Positions 1-8,384 of a stretch of 39,925 nucleotides of DNA are shown here, one piece after another. The stretch covers positions 1-39,925 of the forward strand of contig CAKQMB010000017.1 in assembly GCA_934254825.1 (NCBI GenBank), read 5' to 3'. Each line of letters begins with the position of its first letter. Position 1 is the first letter of the stretch. This stretch comes from an uncultured Clostridia bacterium. GTDB lineage: Bacteria; Bacillota; Clostridia; Christensenellales; Borkfalkiaceae. The notes under the pieces are model-generated. The model ran no database searches. It saw only the letters and a program-made list of their open reading frames with translations, and had not been told where the DNA came from. Both the position numbers and the translations under genes were made by a program.

Positions 1-50
1 CCTGCAATTGGATGGATTGTATTGGGGTTTGGGTGTTTTCCGTCTTTCAT
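1..50 (-). CDS. 5' end of an unidentified gene running off the window
   Basis: An ATG at 50 on the minus strand is preceded by a GAAGAGG ribosome site and a promoter at 87-115. About 16 codons are visible (starting MKDGKHPNPN) before the window ends. The same frame stays open upstream of the ATG to about 136, so a start further upstream or an interrupted older gene cannot be excluded. There is too little protein to assign a function. Confidence 0.4.
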   Translation of the reverse strand, partial: MKDGKHPNPNTIHPIA

Positions 51-86
51 CTTAACTACCTCTTCAAATTCCGATTTGTTGAAATA

Positions 87-115
87 ATTATACCATTTTT
101 CACCGCAAAAATCAA
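87..115 (-). promoter_or_regulatory. Sigma-A promoter TTGATT-17-TATAAT
   Basis: On the minus strand a TTGATT -35 box (110-115) and a perfect TATAAT -10 box (87-92) are separated by 17 bases. It would drive the gene starting at 50, with a leader of about 30 bases. Confidence 0.55.
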
Positions 116-154
116 TGGCTTGATAGGGCTGTAAACGCTATTGTTTTTACTTTC

Positions 155-179
155 AAACTCGAAAGGATTTTGCGACTTT
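155..179 (-). promoter_or_regulatory. Palindromic box A (copy 1 of 4)
   Basis: A 25-bp imperfect palindrome. On the minus strand it reads AAAGTCGCAA, five bases, then a TTTCGAGTTT arm. It matches three other sites (9549, 14645, 14696) in the same orientation and with the same 5-base spacer. This copy has one substitution in the right arm. It lies between the rolling-circle origin candidate and the leftmost gene, and is probably an operator or activator site of an element-encoded regulator. Confidence 0.6.
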
Positions 180-184
180 GGCAA

Positions 185-250
185 TTAGGCGTGTGCTTGT
201 CTTGATACAAGTCGGCTCGCTGCGCTCGCCGAAGACAAGCACACGCCTAA
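185..250 (+). other. Candidate rolling-circle origin: 19-bp perfect hairpin with CTTGATA
   Basis: Bases 185-203 are perfectly complementary to 232-250 (19 bp) around a 28-base loop. The heptamer CTTGATA sits at 201-207, at the stem-loop boundary. This is the known nick sequence of the phiX174 GpA and pC194 Rep families (cut after the G). The initiator gene of the two-tyrosine HUH type lies immediately to the right (396-1439). A second CTTGATA on the same strand is at 119-125. No T-run follows the hairpin in either direction, so it is not a typical terminator. It may equally serve as a packaging or lagging-strand signal. Bases 251-395 hold no gene or other signal that I can support. Confidence 0.6.
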
Positions 251-395
251 ACCTAACCGAACCGACCGAAATAACGGAAAACGGAATCGTAACGAAAGCG
301 GTGTTCGCCGCTGACCCGCTTGGCGAATCACCGCTATTCTTCGTTTACGAATATTTTCCGTTTTTTTGCCCGTATTTGCAGGTGCGGATTTTCGC

Positions 396-1439
396 TTAGT
401 TACTTTTGCGCATTTGTGCTATTACTTCCGGGCTTACAGCACCCATATAGCAACCTTCGTCCCAACATACGAAATCGTCAAAGAGTAGTAATTTTTGATC
501 TTCGAGTCCGATAGGCCCGGCAATATCGTCGTCCATAATGTCCGAGATAAAATATTGAGGCAGCCCGCGACTATACACAATCTTTTCGCCGCTCTTTTCG
601 ATATATTTGAGTATGTACGCAATGGCTTCGCCTATATGCGAGCGAGTATCTATCTGTCGAAAGTCGTTTCGACCGAAATGCGTGTTAAAATAGTCGTTCT
701 GATACGTTATCTGCCTTTTACGTTCCGAAAAACTGTAACTTTCCACTTCGTCCATACGTCCCGGCATCGTTCCGTCGGGGATATAAAATATACCATGGAA
801 GTGTAGGCGTTGCTTTTTCGGACTACGTTCCCATACGCCGATGTATTTCCAACCCTTGCGGTTGCACAAATGTCCCAGCATAACGCGCAGTTTTTTCCTG
901 AACGATTCTTCCGTGTGAATAGCGTCGTTATACGTTATCGTAACGAAATAGTTGAAGTTCTGCAAGTTTGCTTTTCTTATCATTCGGATACGCCTTGAAA
1001 CGAGATTTCTGTACTTGCGCTCCATATTCAGCGTGACGTATTTGTCCGTCGCTTCCTCGTCTTTGAAGAACGGTCGCATACCTTCCGTTATGAAGCGTTT
1101 TCTTGCCGTTTTCGGCAGTTTCAGACTGTCGGCGTAAAACTTATCAAAGAGTTGCTTTTTCGTCGTCGTAACCGTTTTTACGGGCTTTAACGGCGGTTTG
1201 TTTTCGTTCGGCGTTTCCGTTGTTTCTTGCGTTTCGGTTTCGGGATTTTCAGCCGCAATTTCTTCGGGCGGACTTTCCGCTTTTTCTTCCGCAGGGATTA
1301 TTTTTTCGCCGTTTTCGTCTTGCGTAACGGTTATTTCTTCTTCGGCTTTTTTCGGTCGCCGCCTATATGGTCGCTCGGTGTGGGGAATTGCAATATAATG
1401 ACTGCCGTCGAAATAGACTTTTGTTTCTCCGTATGGCAT
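396..1439 (-). CDS. HUH-endonuclease replication initiator (two-tyrosine, phiX174 GpA/inovirus type)
   Basis: This is predicted to nick the element's origin and start rolling-circle replication. The 347-residue protein has a low-complexity acidic N-terminus (about 30-85), then the nuclease: motif 1 FVTITY at 165-170, the metal-binding HUH motif HFH at 213-215, and the tyrosine motif Y275-ILK-Y279, matching the YxxKY pair of GpA-type initiators. The start at 1439 has GGAGG lying within the last codons of the ATPase gene upstream, so translation is probably coupled. It is the last gene of the minus-strand module, and the candidate origin hairpin lies 145 bases further on. Relaxase function in mobilisation is an alternative, but the two-tyrosine motif and the nearby nick heptamer favour replication. 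Confidence 0.8.
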   Translation of the reverse strand: MPYGETKVYFDGSHYIAIPHTERPYRRRPKKAEEEITVTQDENGEKIIPAEEKAESPPEEIAAENPETETQETTETPNENKPPLKPVKTVTTTKKQLFDKFYADSLKLPKTARKRFITEGMRPFFKDEEATDKYVTLNMERKYRNLVSRRIRMIRKANLQNFNYFVTITYNDAIHTEESFRKKLRVMLGHLCNRKGWKYIGVWERSPKKQRLHFHGIFYIPDGTMPGRMDEVESYSFSERKRQITYQNDYFNTHFGRNDFRQIDTRSHIGEAIAYILKYIEKSGEKIVYSRGLPQYFISDIMDDDIAGPIGLEDQKLLLFDDFVCWDEGCYMGAVSPEVIAQMRKSN

Positions 1440-1440
1440 A

Positions 1441-3555
1441 TTACACCTCCTCGTCGCGGTAAAGACCGCTTATGAAATAACTGTTTTGCGCTTTCAGTTC
1501 GGCAACGCTTGCTTTTTCGGTTGCGTATTCGAGATAATCCGAAAGCCCGACGTTCGTTTTGCTTGCCAAGTCGTTGAAATAGTCCGAAAAGCAATCGGTC
1601 GTAAAACGATTGCGGTAAATCTTGTAGTTCATCAAAAAATACCGCTTGTTTTCCGCTTTGCCGTCCATCGTTCCGCGTTCCTTTTCGACTTTCACGATAG
1701 AATAGCCGTAGCGGTTGTAAATCCGAGCATTGCGTTTCCATATCCAAGCCGTAACAGATTTCAAAAGATACACGAGCAAAGTATTGTCGCCGCGACGATA
1801 ACGGAAGTCGTAATACAGGGCTATAAAGCGATTAAACGTCATTTCGGACAGCATATCTTCGATAGTATAAAACGGCAAGGCAAGCCGAGTATCCCCGGCG
1901 GAAACGATATTTACGATGTCGCAGAGATCTCTTGCGTCCGCACCCCAACTTTCCGGGCGTTGCTCGTCGGTAAAGACTTTTATAAACGGAAAATTATCTA
2001 CCGTCGCCGAGTGTCGGCACATTTTAAGCCAACTGTTAAACAAATCGTTCTTCTGATTGGTTTCGTCGTTCTTTTTCTTGACTTCTTTCAGTTCGAGATT
2101 GTTTCCGCGTTCTTTGCCTATTTCGGTAATTGCCACAACCCCGAATTCAAAACTACCGGCTTTCGGATTGTTTTCCAAAACCTTTTTGCCGAGCCGTAAC
2201 ACGTCGAAGTCGAGAATATGCGAATGTCGGCTACGGCGTTGTCCGTCTGAGAAAAAGTCCAACGCCCACAACGGGAAATTACCGTCCGACAGCAAGCGGT
2301 TGTCCGTTCTTACCGAGTAATTCGCCACGATAAGGCTTGTTTCGAGAATGTATATGAAAAACGCCTGCGCATAGGTAGAAAGGACGTCGAATAAATAACT
2401 TTCTTTCAGTGCGTCGTCGTATGTAAGACCGTATTTTCGACTGTCATACCCGAATAATTGCAAGTCGTCGTTACCGTGTTTTTCGTAACGTATGCGTTTT
2501 TTCGTTACAAATTCTTTTGCAGTTGCGAGATTATACACCGTGCCGTAATCCATACAGGCGACGAGTTCTTGCTCGAAACATATCCACGGAAAATACGGAA
2601 ACTTCATATCCGCTTTCTGTAAGATATCGAAAGCCTTTTGCCGAAACATTACTTCCTGACTTAATGCCATATCCGTAATCATAGTCGTTTTTCGCTTGCC
2701 CATACTTCCGCAAGTCATCGAAACGATAGGCAGTTCGTTTATAAAACCGCAGTTCTTCGCTTCGTATTTGCGTAGTTTGTTAAGGGCGAATTTCTTACGC
2801 CAACGCTCGAATAAAACGTAGGCGATAAGGATAAGTCCCCACCACGGAAAAAACTTGAAGAACGGTTGTAAATCCCGAACGAGTTTTACGATTTGCGTAT
2901 ATATCCCGACGAAATCGAAAGACACGGCAAAGTAGAAATAATACGCGAAAAACGCTATTACAATACTTGCGAGATTTAAGTGAAACGCCCACATAACAAG
3001 CCACGAAATCCATACCCAATTATGGTCGCGCAAAAACTCTATATAACCGCAAACAAACCGCTTTGTCGGCTGATACGTTACGGCGGATATTTTCTTGAAC
3101 ACGCGCAAAGGAAGGGTATCTACGTCGTAGTTGTTATTGCCTTTTGCATACAGACGTTTTACGGCTATAATCAGCACCAAAACGCACGGCAAAAGTATAG
3201 TCAAAACCTTTGCCAGAACGCCTGCTTTTTGCCCCGTTGCTCCGAGCCAAGAAAAGAAGTTTTCTTTGCTTACAAGCAGCCTGAAATATGTTGCCGCATT
3301 GCTTTTGAAGCCCTCTATGTCGGACGGCAAAATAGTTACGCTATCAATAATTTTTGAATAGTCCGTCACGCTCGGAAATCCGTCCGTTTCAAAACCGAAT
3401 AATACACAGAAATAATACTTAAAACTGCCGTATAAGTCGGTTAAAGCCTCAAAAGCGCGACAATAGGAGAGTCGGAACACGAACACGCCGAGCAAAATAA
3501 ATGCCGCCGTTAGGGCTATCGTAAGCCATATATTAAGCCGTCGTTGCCACTTCAT
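1441..3555 (-). CDS. Membrane-anchored P-loop ATPase, morphogenesis (Zot/pI-like) or DNA-transfer type
   Basis: This 704-residue protein has TM segments near 9-27, 112-132, 181-212 and 234-250, followed by a large cytoplasmic domain. A degenerate Walker A, GSMGKRKTT, lies at 283-291 (the usual G before KT is R), and a Walker B-like strand, GVVAITE, at 472-478. By position between surface-protein genes and the initiator it matches the assembly ATPase of filamentous phages, which drives extrusion of virions. A coupling ATPase of a conjugative system is the main alternative. I chose ATG 3555 because GGAGGT lies 6 bases upstream; a longer frame to 3609 lacks such a site. Its start overlaps the small gene 3533-3676. 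The N-terminal placement of the TM segments differs from E. coli pI, where the TM is near the C-terminus. Confidence 0.55.
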   Translation of the reverse strand: MKWQRRLNIWLTIALTAAFILLGVFVFRLSYCRAFEALTDLYGSFKYYFCVLFGFETDGFPSVTDYSKIIDSVTILPSDIEGFKSNAATYFRLLVSKENFFSWLGATGQKAGVLAKVLTILLPCVLVLIIAVKRLYAKGNNNYDVDTLPLRVFKKISAVTYQPTKRFVCGYIEFLRDHNWVWISWLVMWAFHLNLASIVIAFFAYYFYFAVSFDFVGIYTQIVKLVRDLQPFFKFFPWWGLILIAYVLFERWRKKFALNKLRKYEAKNCGFINELPIVSMTCGSMGKRKTTMITDMALSQEVMFRQKAFDILQKADMKFPYFPWICFEQELVACMDYGTVYNLATAKEFVTKKRIRYEKHGNDDLQLFGYDSRKYGLTYDDALKESYLFDVLSTYAQAFFIYILETSLIVANYSVRTDNRLLSDGNFPLWALDFFSDGQRRSRHSHILDFDVLRLGKKVLENNPKAGSFEFGVVAITEIGKERGNNLELKEVKKKNDETNQKNDLFNSWLKMCRHSATVDNFPFIKVFTDEQRPESWGADARDLCDIVNIVSAGDTRLALPFYTIEDMLSEMTFNRFIALYYDFRYRRGDNTLLVYLLKSVTAWIWKRNARIYNRYGYSIVKVEKERGTMDGKAENKRYFLMNYKIYRNRFTTDCFSDYFNDLASKTNVGLSDYLEYATEKASVAELKAQNSYFISGLYRDEEV

Positions 3556-3676
3556 ACAACACCTCCGAAATTGTATTTTCCTGCGGTATTTGCTTTGCTG
3601 TATAGACAAAATAACTTACCGCAAGAACAATGATGATAAGCGATAAAACCGCTATAATTCTCTTAAAAGTTTTCAA
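3533..3676 (-). CDS. 47-residue single-TM protein (TTG start)
   Basis: A strong AGGAGGT (3684-3690) sits 7 bases before a TTG codon at 3676. The frame encodes 47 residues: a basic N-terminus (MKTFKR), one hydrophobic helix (about 7-24) and a polar, acidic C-terminus, ending at TAA 3533. It overlaps the first 23 bases of the ATPase gene in another frame, which is typical of translational coupling. The size and topology recall small virion or assembly proteins of filamentous phages, although the charge order (basic N-terminus, acidic tail) is the reverse of E. coli phage pVIII. The function is inferred only from position. Confidence 0.6.
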   Translation of the reverse strand: MKTFKRIIAVLSLIIIVLAVSYFVYTAKQIPQENTISEVLYEVATTA

Positions 3677-3742
3677 TAGATTTACCTCCTGTTTTTTATA
3701 AAAATAACGCCGACAGAATTACTTCCGCCGGCGCCGTTTGTG

Positions 3743-5197
3743 TTAGTCGTAATCGTTGTAATCTCCGTAGTCCGGCTCGTCAATCGTCGCTACGACTTTT
3801 TCGTAAATTTTTCGTTCTTTGCGTTCCTGCCCCTTTCGTTTTACACTCTTTCCGATAGCCGAAATTCCTTTAATCGGGAGCGAAATTACCCACACGATTG
3901 CTTGCAAAATATACGGCAAAATCGGGGCGAGAAGCACAAGCAAAAGTATAAGCAACAGTAGATACAAAATCGTCTTTCCGCGGTTGTTCAGACTGACGTC
4001 TATTTCCGTTTCGTTTACCGGATCTTTGCTGCCTGATTGCTTGTTGTCTATAACGCCCAAGTTGTATGTAATGCCGTCCGTCTCGAACTTCAAGCGAAGA
4101 ATGGTTACATCGCCCACGATAGTAGACTTTTCTATCGTTGAAGTCGGGTAACTGCTCAAAGTGTAGTCGGTTTCGGCAAAGCGAAGAACCCACTTTTTAC
4201 CTTTGAGTTCGTTTAACGCCGCGTCCGTAAGTTTGGACGAAGTCGTTACGTCGAATATTGCGCCGTGGTAGATGTTTTCTCGGTTTTCGCCGCTAATAAA
4301 ATCGTCTATGCTTTGAATGCGATCCCATTTATACGTTCCCGCGAACCAACCTCCGCCGGTATGTTCAACTTTATCGGTATATTTCAGATAAGCGTATTTA
4401 TCTGCCTTATCCCCGAAAGTTTCTCTTTCTCCGACGCCGGTTGCAAACATCCAAGAATACTTCTGGGTTGTATAATACACGTCCGCTTCCAAGAGTTTAT
4501 CTATGGGCTTGTCCGTGTTGAACGCCACGAAATGGCTGTCGCATGCTCCGACGTATAGTTTGAAACCGTCTTTATACCGCACGAACCCGACGAACTTATC
4601 CGTAACGACTATCGTTTCGATATCTACGCAATTTACATACGGTTTGCCGTTTATCTCACCGAAACAATATTGCTTATTGACCGCATAATTGACCTCGGTA
4701 ACTGTATTTCCGCCGCTTGCCGGTTTGTCTATGTTTTCGTCGAACGGACGATAAATAGAAGATATGGCGTAATACCGCACGGCGTCGTCTTTTATCGTAA
4801 GACCGACAACTTTGTATTTGTAAAACACGCCGTCAGAATTCAAAAACTCCAACTTGTAATTGTGATACGAAATGCTGTCGTTAATGGTCGTCGAAATGTT
4901 GATAGACGAGGCTTTGAAGTCTTTGGCTTTACCGCTCGGCTGATAGACGTATACGAAAAGTTCTTTATTTACGCTTTCGGCAAGTTGAACTATTTGCAAT
5001 GAATAGTCGTCCGCTTTGGTCGGGTAATTGTCCGGATTAAACGACGTATCCTTTTTCAAATCGTCCATCGCGCCCGAATACGTTATGCTTTCCGCTTTGG
5101 CTATGACGGGCGTCTGTACCGCCGTGAAAACGGTACACAACACCGCAACGAAAACGAAAAACATAGAAACTATCTTCGTTTTCATCGCTTTCGTCAA
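3743..5197 (-). CDS. Secreted, C-terminally membrane-anchored surface protein (pIII-like position)
   Basis: The 484-residue product has a Sec signal peptide (hydrophobic 9-33, AKA cleavage site near 35), an extracellular domain of about 370 residues rich in Tyr/Asp/Lys, a long hydrophobic segment at about 409-440, a basic stop-transfer stretch and an acidic tail rich in Asp and Tyr. That layout (signal, ectodomain, C-terminal anchor) is the layout of filamentous-phage adsorption proteins, and it lies next to the presumed assembly ATPase. I recognise no domain. The start is TTG 5197, which overlaps the stop of the upstream gene (TTGA) and has GGAGG 10 bases upstream; ATG 5185 is possible but too far from the ribosome site. 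It could also be a host-surface modification or entry-exclusion protein. Confidence 0.65.
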   Translation of the reverse strand: MTKAMKTKIVSMFFVFVAVLCTVFTAVQTPVIAKAESITYSGAMDDLKKDTSFNPDNYPTKADDYSLQIVQLAESVNKELFVYVYQPSGKAKDFKASSINISTTINDSISYHNYKLEFLNSDGVFYKYKVVGLTIKDDAVRYYAISSIYRPFDENIDKPASGGNTVTEVNYAVNKQYCFGEINGKPYVNCVDIETIVVTDKFVGFVRYKDGFKLYVGACDSHFVAFNTDKPIDKLLEADVYYTTQKYSWMFATGVGERETFGDKADKYAYLKYTDKVEHTGGGWFAGTYKWDRIQSIDDFISGENRENIYHGAIFDVTTSSKLTDAALNELKGKKWVLRFAETDYTLSSYPTSTIEKSTIVGDVTILRLKFETDGITYNLGVIDNKQSGSKDPVNETEIDVSLNNRGKTILYLLLLILLLVLLAPILPYILQAIVWVISLPIKGISAIGKSVKRKGQERKERKIYEKVVATIDEPDYGDYNDYD

Positions 5198-5775
5198 AAC
5201 TCGATCACCTCCCGGTCAAAAGTAATTCCCGTAACCCTGCGTTCAAGCGCAAAGTTGAGTTTTACGCTCGATTCGCCGTTATACGAAGTGATAATAAGCG
5301 TGAACATATCGTTGTAGCCTTTGTTCTCGCAAACGACTTCGTTGTCCGAATACACGGCTTGAAGTATCTCTTGCGGAGTGCTGCCTTTCGGGACAACGGT
5401 AAAAGATTTTTCCTTTTTCTCGATGATAAAACCGTTTGAAAGGTCTTTTTCGTTACCGAAGTAATGCGTTTCGCCGTCAACCGAGAAATCGAAGTTTTCG
5501 TTCGTCTTGTTCGGCACTATCTTTACGGAATAGCCTTTCGTTTCGCTCTGGTTAAACGCAAAAGTATATTTAACGTCTACCGAAAGCGGTTCTTGCGGCG
5601 TTACAACGTAGCCGTTTGCGGTCGTCATAACGTCCTTACCGTTTACCGAAACGTAAAACGTTTTGAAATCGCTCGTGAACCCGTTCGTGAAGTAGGCGAA
5701 TACGCCGATTACGGCTACGATAACAAGCAATATGACTATGTAAGAAACAACTTGTCCTATTTTAGATTTTGTCAT
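5194..5775 (-). CDS. N-terminally anchored extracellular protein, family unknown
   Basis: This 193-residue protein starts with a short basic segment (MTKSK) and one TM helix (about 10-28) without a clear cleavage site, followed by a beta-rich extracellular domain. Its last residues (VTGITFDREVIEF) follow the same pattern as the C-termini of the next two genes upstream, ending in Phe. The AGGAGG site lies 5 bases before ATG 5775. The gene overlaps the next gene by four bases. It is probably part of the same surface or virion structure as its neighbours. No enzymatic motif is visible. Confidence 0.65.
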   Translation of the reverse strand: MTKSKIGQVVSYIVILLVIVAVIGVFAYFTNGFTSDFKTFYVSVNGKDVMTTANGYVVTPQEPLSVDVKYTFAFNQSETKGYSVKIVPNKTNENFDFSVDGETHYFGNEKDLSNGFIIEKKEKSFTVVPKGSTPQEILQAVYSDNEVVCENKGYNDMFTLIITSYNGESSVKLNFALERRVTGITFDREVIEF

Positions 5776-5801
5776 TGATAGCCTCCTTTACGCATTTCAG
5801 G

Positions 5802-6878
5802 TTAAAACGCGTAAATCGTGTCCGACAGCGAAATATTCGTAACGGTGGACGTGATGTCGATATCCAGCAACGCTTCCTCGCCGCTCACTTTATCCCTTAC
5901 AACAACATACCACATACAATTGTCGGGAATACCGCCCGAACGGGGATCGGTATACGTTCCTTTGTAAGTGAAACGGTAACCGGTACGCGGATAAGGCGAG
6001 GCATAAGACGATTCGGATTTCAACGCTTTGATTGTAAGTTTATTGTCCGTAATCGACGCCGTGAAAAAATCTTCGGGCTTGATGGTAAGCGATAAATCGT
6101 TGCCGAGAACTTCGTCCTTATACTTGTATACGCCTTCTTCAAGGTTGAACACGATTTCTTCGGTAGAACTTACCGAGCCGTTGACGATATACGTCTTAGT
6201 CATCGTAAATCTGCCTCGCCCCTGAACCTTTACAATCTCGAAATCTCCGTATTTAGAACCTACCGCGCCGAGAGTGTTTTTAAGATTGAGGGTAATTTCG
6301 TTCGTCGTGCCTGCCGTCAGATTGACCGTGCCGGTGTTCGTAATTTCTTTTCCGTTATGAATGAAAGAAAGGGATTCGGGCTTACCGTCGTAGATAATGG
6401 TACACGTTGCCGAAAAACCGCCTACTCTGGTAGTTGCCGTAACGTATGCGCTTGCGCCTTCAAAACCCTTCAATGCGGTAATCGTTGCGGACAACGCTCC
6501 GTCGCTTTCGGGCGTAAGAGTTAAGTATTCGCTTATATCCTTACCTTCAATGGGCGTACACCATTCGATTTTCCAATCGACGGACTTATCGGGCGCGTCC
6601 ACGGGCATAACGGTTGCCGTAATGACTTTCGATACGGTTTGCTGTCCGTTTGCCGCATAAGTCGTAAACGATTTACTCATTTTCAAAGCCACGGGAGCAA
6701 TATTTTCGTCCGAAACGGGGTTTTCCGTTGGCTCGGTTGCCGCTTTCGTGTTCTCTGCAACTTTTGCTTCGATGGATTTATTCCCGATTGCGATTACGAG
6801 CGAAGAAATAATGCCCGCAAAGAGAAGAACTATTGCCGTAAACACGGCTATCCATTTGATTTTATTTGTTTTTTCCAT
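5802..6878 (-). CDS. Membrane-anchored protein with Ig-like domain, paralogue 1
   Basis: The 358-residue protein has a TM helix at about 9-30 (start MEKTNKIKW), then beta-rich repeats whose first part (about 60-165) resembles bacterial Ig-like (BIg2-type) folds, with phrases such as DWKIEW, YLTLTPESDGALSATIT and a short GKPE linker. It is a paralogue of the next gene: the first 34 residues are nearly identical and the two share the DWKIEW and LTP-SDGAL blocks, while the rest has diverged. It ends in the VTNISLSDTIYAF pattern shared with its neighbours. I see no sortase motif and no cleavable signal. A structural or adhesive role on the cell or virion surface is inferred. Confidence 0.65.
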   Translation of the reverse strand: MEKTNKIKWIAVFTAIVLLFAGIISSLVIAIGNKSIEAKVAENTKAATEPTENPVSDENIAPVALKMSKSFTTYAANGQQTVSKVITATVMPVDAPDKSVDWKIEWCTPIEGKDISEYLTLTPESDGALSATITALKGFEGASAYVTATTRVGGFSATCTIIYDGKPESLSFIHNGKEITNTGTVNLTAGTTNEITLNLKNTLGAVGSKYGDFEIVKVQGRGRFTMTKTYIVNGSVSSTEEIVFNLEEGVYKYKDEVLGNDLSLTIKPEDFFTASITDNKLTIKALKSESSYASPYPRTGYRFTYKGTYTDPRSGGIPDNCMWYVVVRDKVSGEEALLDIDITSTVTNISLSDTIYAF

Positions 6879-6894
6879 ATTGACTTATACCTCC

Positions 6895-7920
6895 TTAAAA
6901 GTCGATGTTTCCGTTGCTGATTTTTACGGTGTTGACGGTCGAAACAATGTAAACGTTAAGTGTTTTGTTAAGACCGGATTTACCTTCGGTAACCTTGATT
7001 TGGAAGTAAGGAAGATTGCCGCTTGCATCCGTTACGTCCTCTTTGTACATATCTTTGGTTTGACCGCCTGACGAGTTTCCGATCGTTGTACCGCGAGTGT
7101 TTTCATAACGTTCTTTTGCTTCAATAACGAGTTTTCCGTTTTCGATCTTTGCGGAAATAAAGTTGCTTTTGACGCTATCGAGAGTGACGTTGACTTCTTC
7201 GCTCCAAGATTCTCCCGTAAGAGTAGTTCTGAAAGTGCCCTGTACAAACGAGCCTACGCCCGTAACCGTTACGGAATAGTTGCTGTATTCCGAGCCGATG
7301 TCGTTGAACACGTTAGTAAGAGAAATGCTTTGCGTGTAAGTCTGACCGCGTTTGAGTTGAAGAACGCCGGTAAGTTTGCCTCGGCTTTGAGTTCCAATAC
7401 CCGAAACGTCGATGTTCATATTTGCGGGTTTACCGCTGAACGTTACGGCGCAAGTGCCTACAACGCCGCTATCTCTCGAAGTTGCGGAAAGAATTGCCGA
7501 ACTGCCTCTGAAAGACTTTTTGCAAGTGAGTTTTGCCGTCAATGCGCCGTCCGAAGTAGGAGTAAGAGTAAAGTAATCGGTGATTGCTTTGTCTTTAAGC
7601 GGAGCGTCGTCCGACCATTCTATTTTCCAATCGACTTTTTTATTATCTACGTCGGACGGATTAAGAGTTGCCGTTACGTCGTAAGAAACGCCGACTGCAT
7701 TTGTTGCAGCCGCATATCTCGGCGCACTCATCGAAAGAAGGATAGGTCCGTTATCCGGCTTGAAAGCAAGTTCCGATGCTTCTGCCTGATTGTCGGGTTT
7801 TGTATCTACCGGTTTATTCCCGATTGCGATTACAAGCGAAGAAATAACGCCTGCAAAGAGAAGAACGATTGCCGTAAAGACCGCAATCCACTTGATTTTG
7901 TTTGTTTTTTCGTTATACAT
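6895..7920 (-). CDS. Membrane-anchored protein with Ig-like domain, paralogue 2
   Basis: This 341-residue paralogue of the downstream gene starts MYNEKTNKIKW, has the same TM helix (about 11-32) and an Ig-like region containing DWKIEW and LTPTSDGALTA. Its C-terminus, VNTVKISNGNIDF, fits the shared pattern. GGAGG precedes ATG 7920, at wider-than-usual spacing. The near-identity of the N-terminal coding sequence between the two paralogues, against divergent ectodomains, suggests either recent duplication with fast ectodomain evolution or selection to keep one membrane-targeting segment. It is cotranscribed with the other surface genes. Confidence 0.65.
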   Translation of the reverse strand: MYNEKTNKIKWIAVFTAIVLLFAGVISSLVIAIGNKPVDTKPDNQAEASELAFKPDNGPILLSMSAPRYAAATNAVGVSYDVTATLNPSDVDNKKVDWKIEWSDDAPLKDKAITDYFTLTPTSDGALTAKLTCKKSFRGSSAILSATSRDSGVVGTCAVTFSGKPANMNIDVSGIGTQSRGKLTGVLQLKRGQTYTQSISLTNVFNDIGSEYSNYSVTVTGVGSFVQGTFRTTLTGESWSEEVNVTLDSVKSNFISAKIENGKLVIEAKERYENTRGTTIGNSSGGQTKDMYKEDVTDASGNLPYFQIKVTEGKSGLNKTLNVYIVSTVNTVKISNGNIDF

Positions 7921-8012
7921 ATTGATTTTTACCTCCGAAATTTTAGATTTTTGGGTGTAAAAAACTACGGCTTACCGAAAAGCAAACCGTAGTTCTCTAC
8001 AAAGGGTTATGC

Positions 8013-8357
8013 TTATCTCAAAAGCATATTAAGGAAACTCTTATCCGAAGTCCTTGCAGGCTTAATCGGACATTCGTAAACGGTGCCGTCCTCATCGTAA
8101 GAACGCACAGAATAGGTGTTGCCCTTGATGGTTTTGCCTTTTACGTCCTTGATTTCAAACGGGGTAATTACGAGTTCGGCTTCCATTTCGCCGTCGAATA
8201 CGATATCCAAAACGGTATAACCGCCTTTGTCGGGCGGAATTACGCCTGCCTTAATATCTCTGCCTCTGACGTTGCCTTTGATGAAGTAGGAATAGTACTT
8301 CTTGCCGTTACTCTCGAAAGTTTCTCTTTCAACTTTGCATTTTGCTATGTTTTCCAT
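8013..8357 (-). CDS. Small protein, possible ssDNA-binding protein
   Basis: The protein has 114 residues and looks all-beta, with alternating hydrophobic and polar residues, several Lys/Tyr/Phe-rich strands (KKYYSYFIKGNVRGRDIK) and no TM segment. The position just before the surface genes is where filamentous phages encode the ssDNA-binding protein (pV). The assignment is by position and amino acid character only, because I recognise no family. The ribosome site AGGAGG precedes ATG 8357. An alternative is a small regulatory or capsid-accessory protein. Confidence 0.55.
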   Translation of the reverse strand: MENIAKCKVERETFESNGKKYYSYFIKGNVRGRDIKAGVIPPDKGGYTVLDIVFDGEMEAELVITPFEIKDVKGKTIKGNTYSVRSYDEDGTVYECPIKPARTSDKSFLNMLLR

Positions 8358-8384
8358 AATTTTTAGTCCTCCTGATTATTTTGA

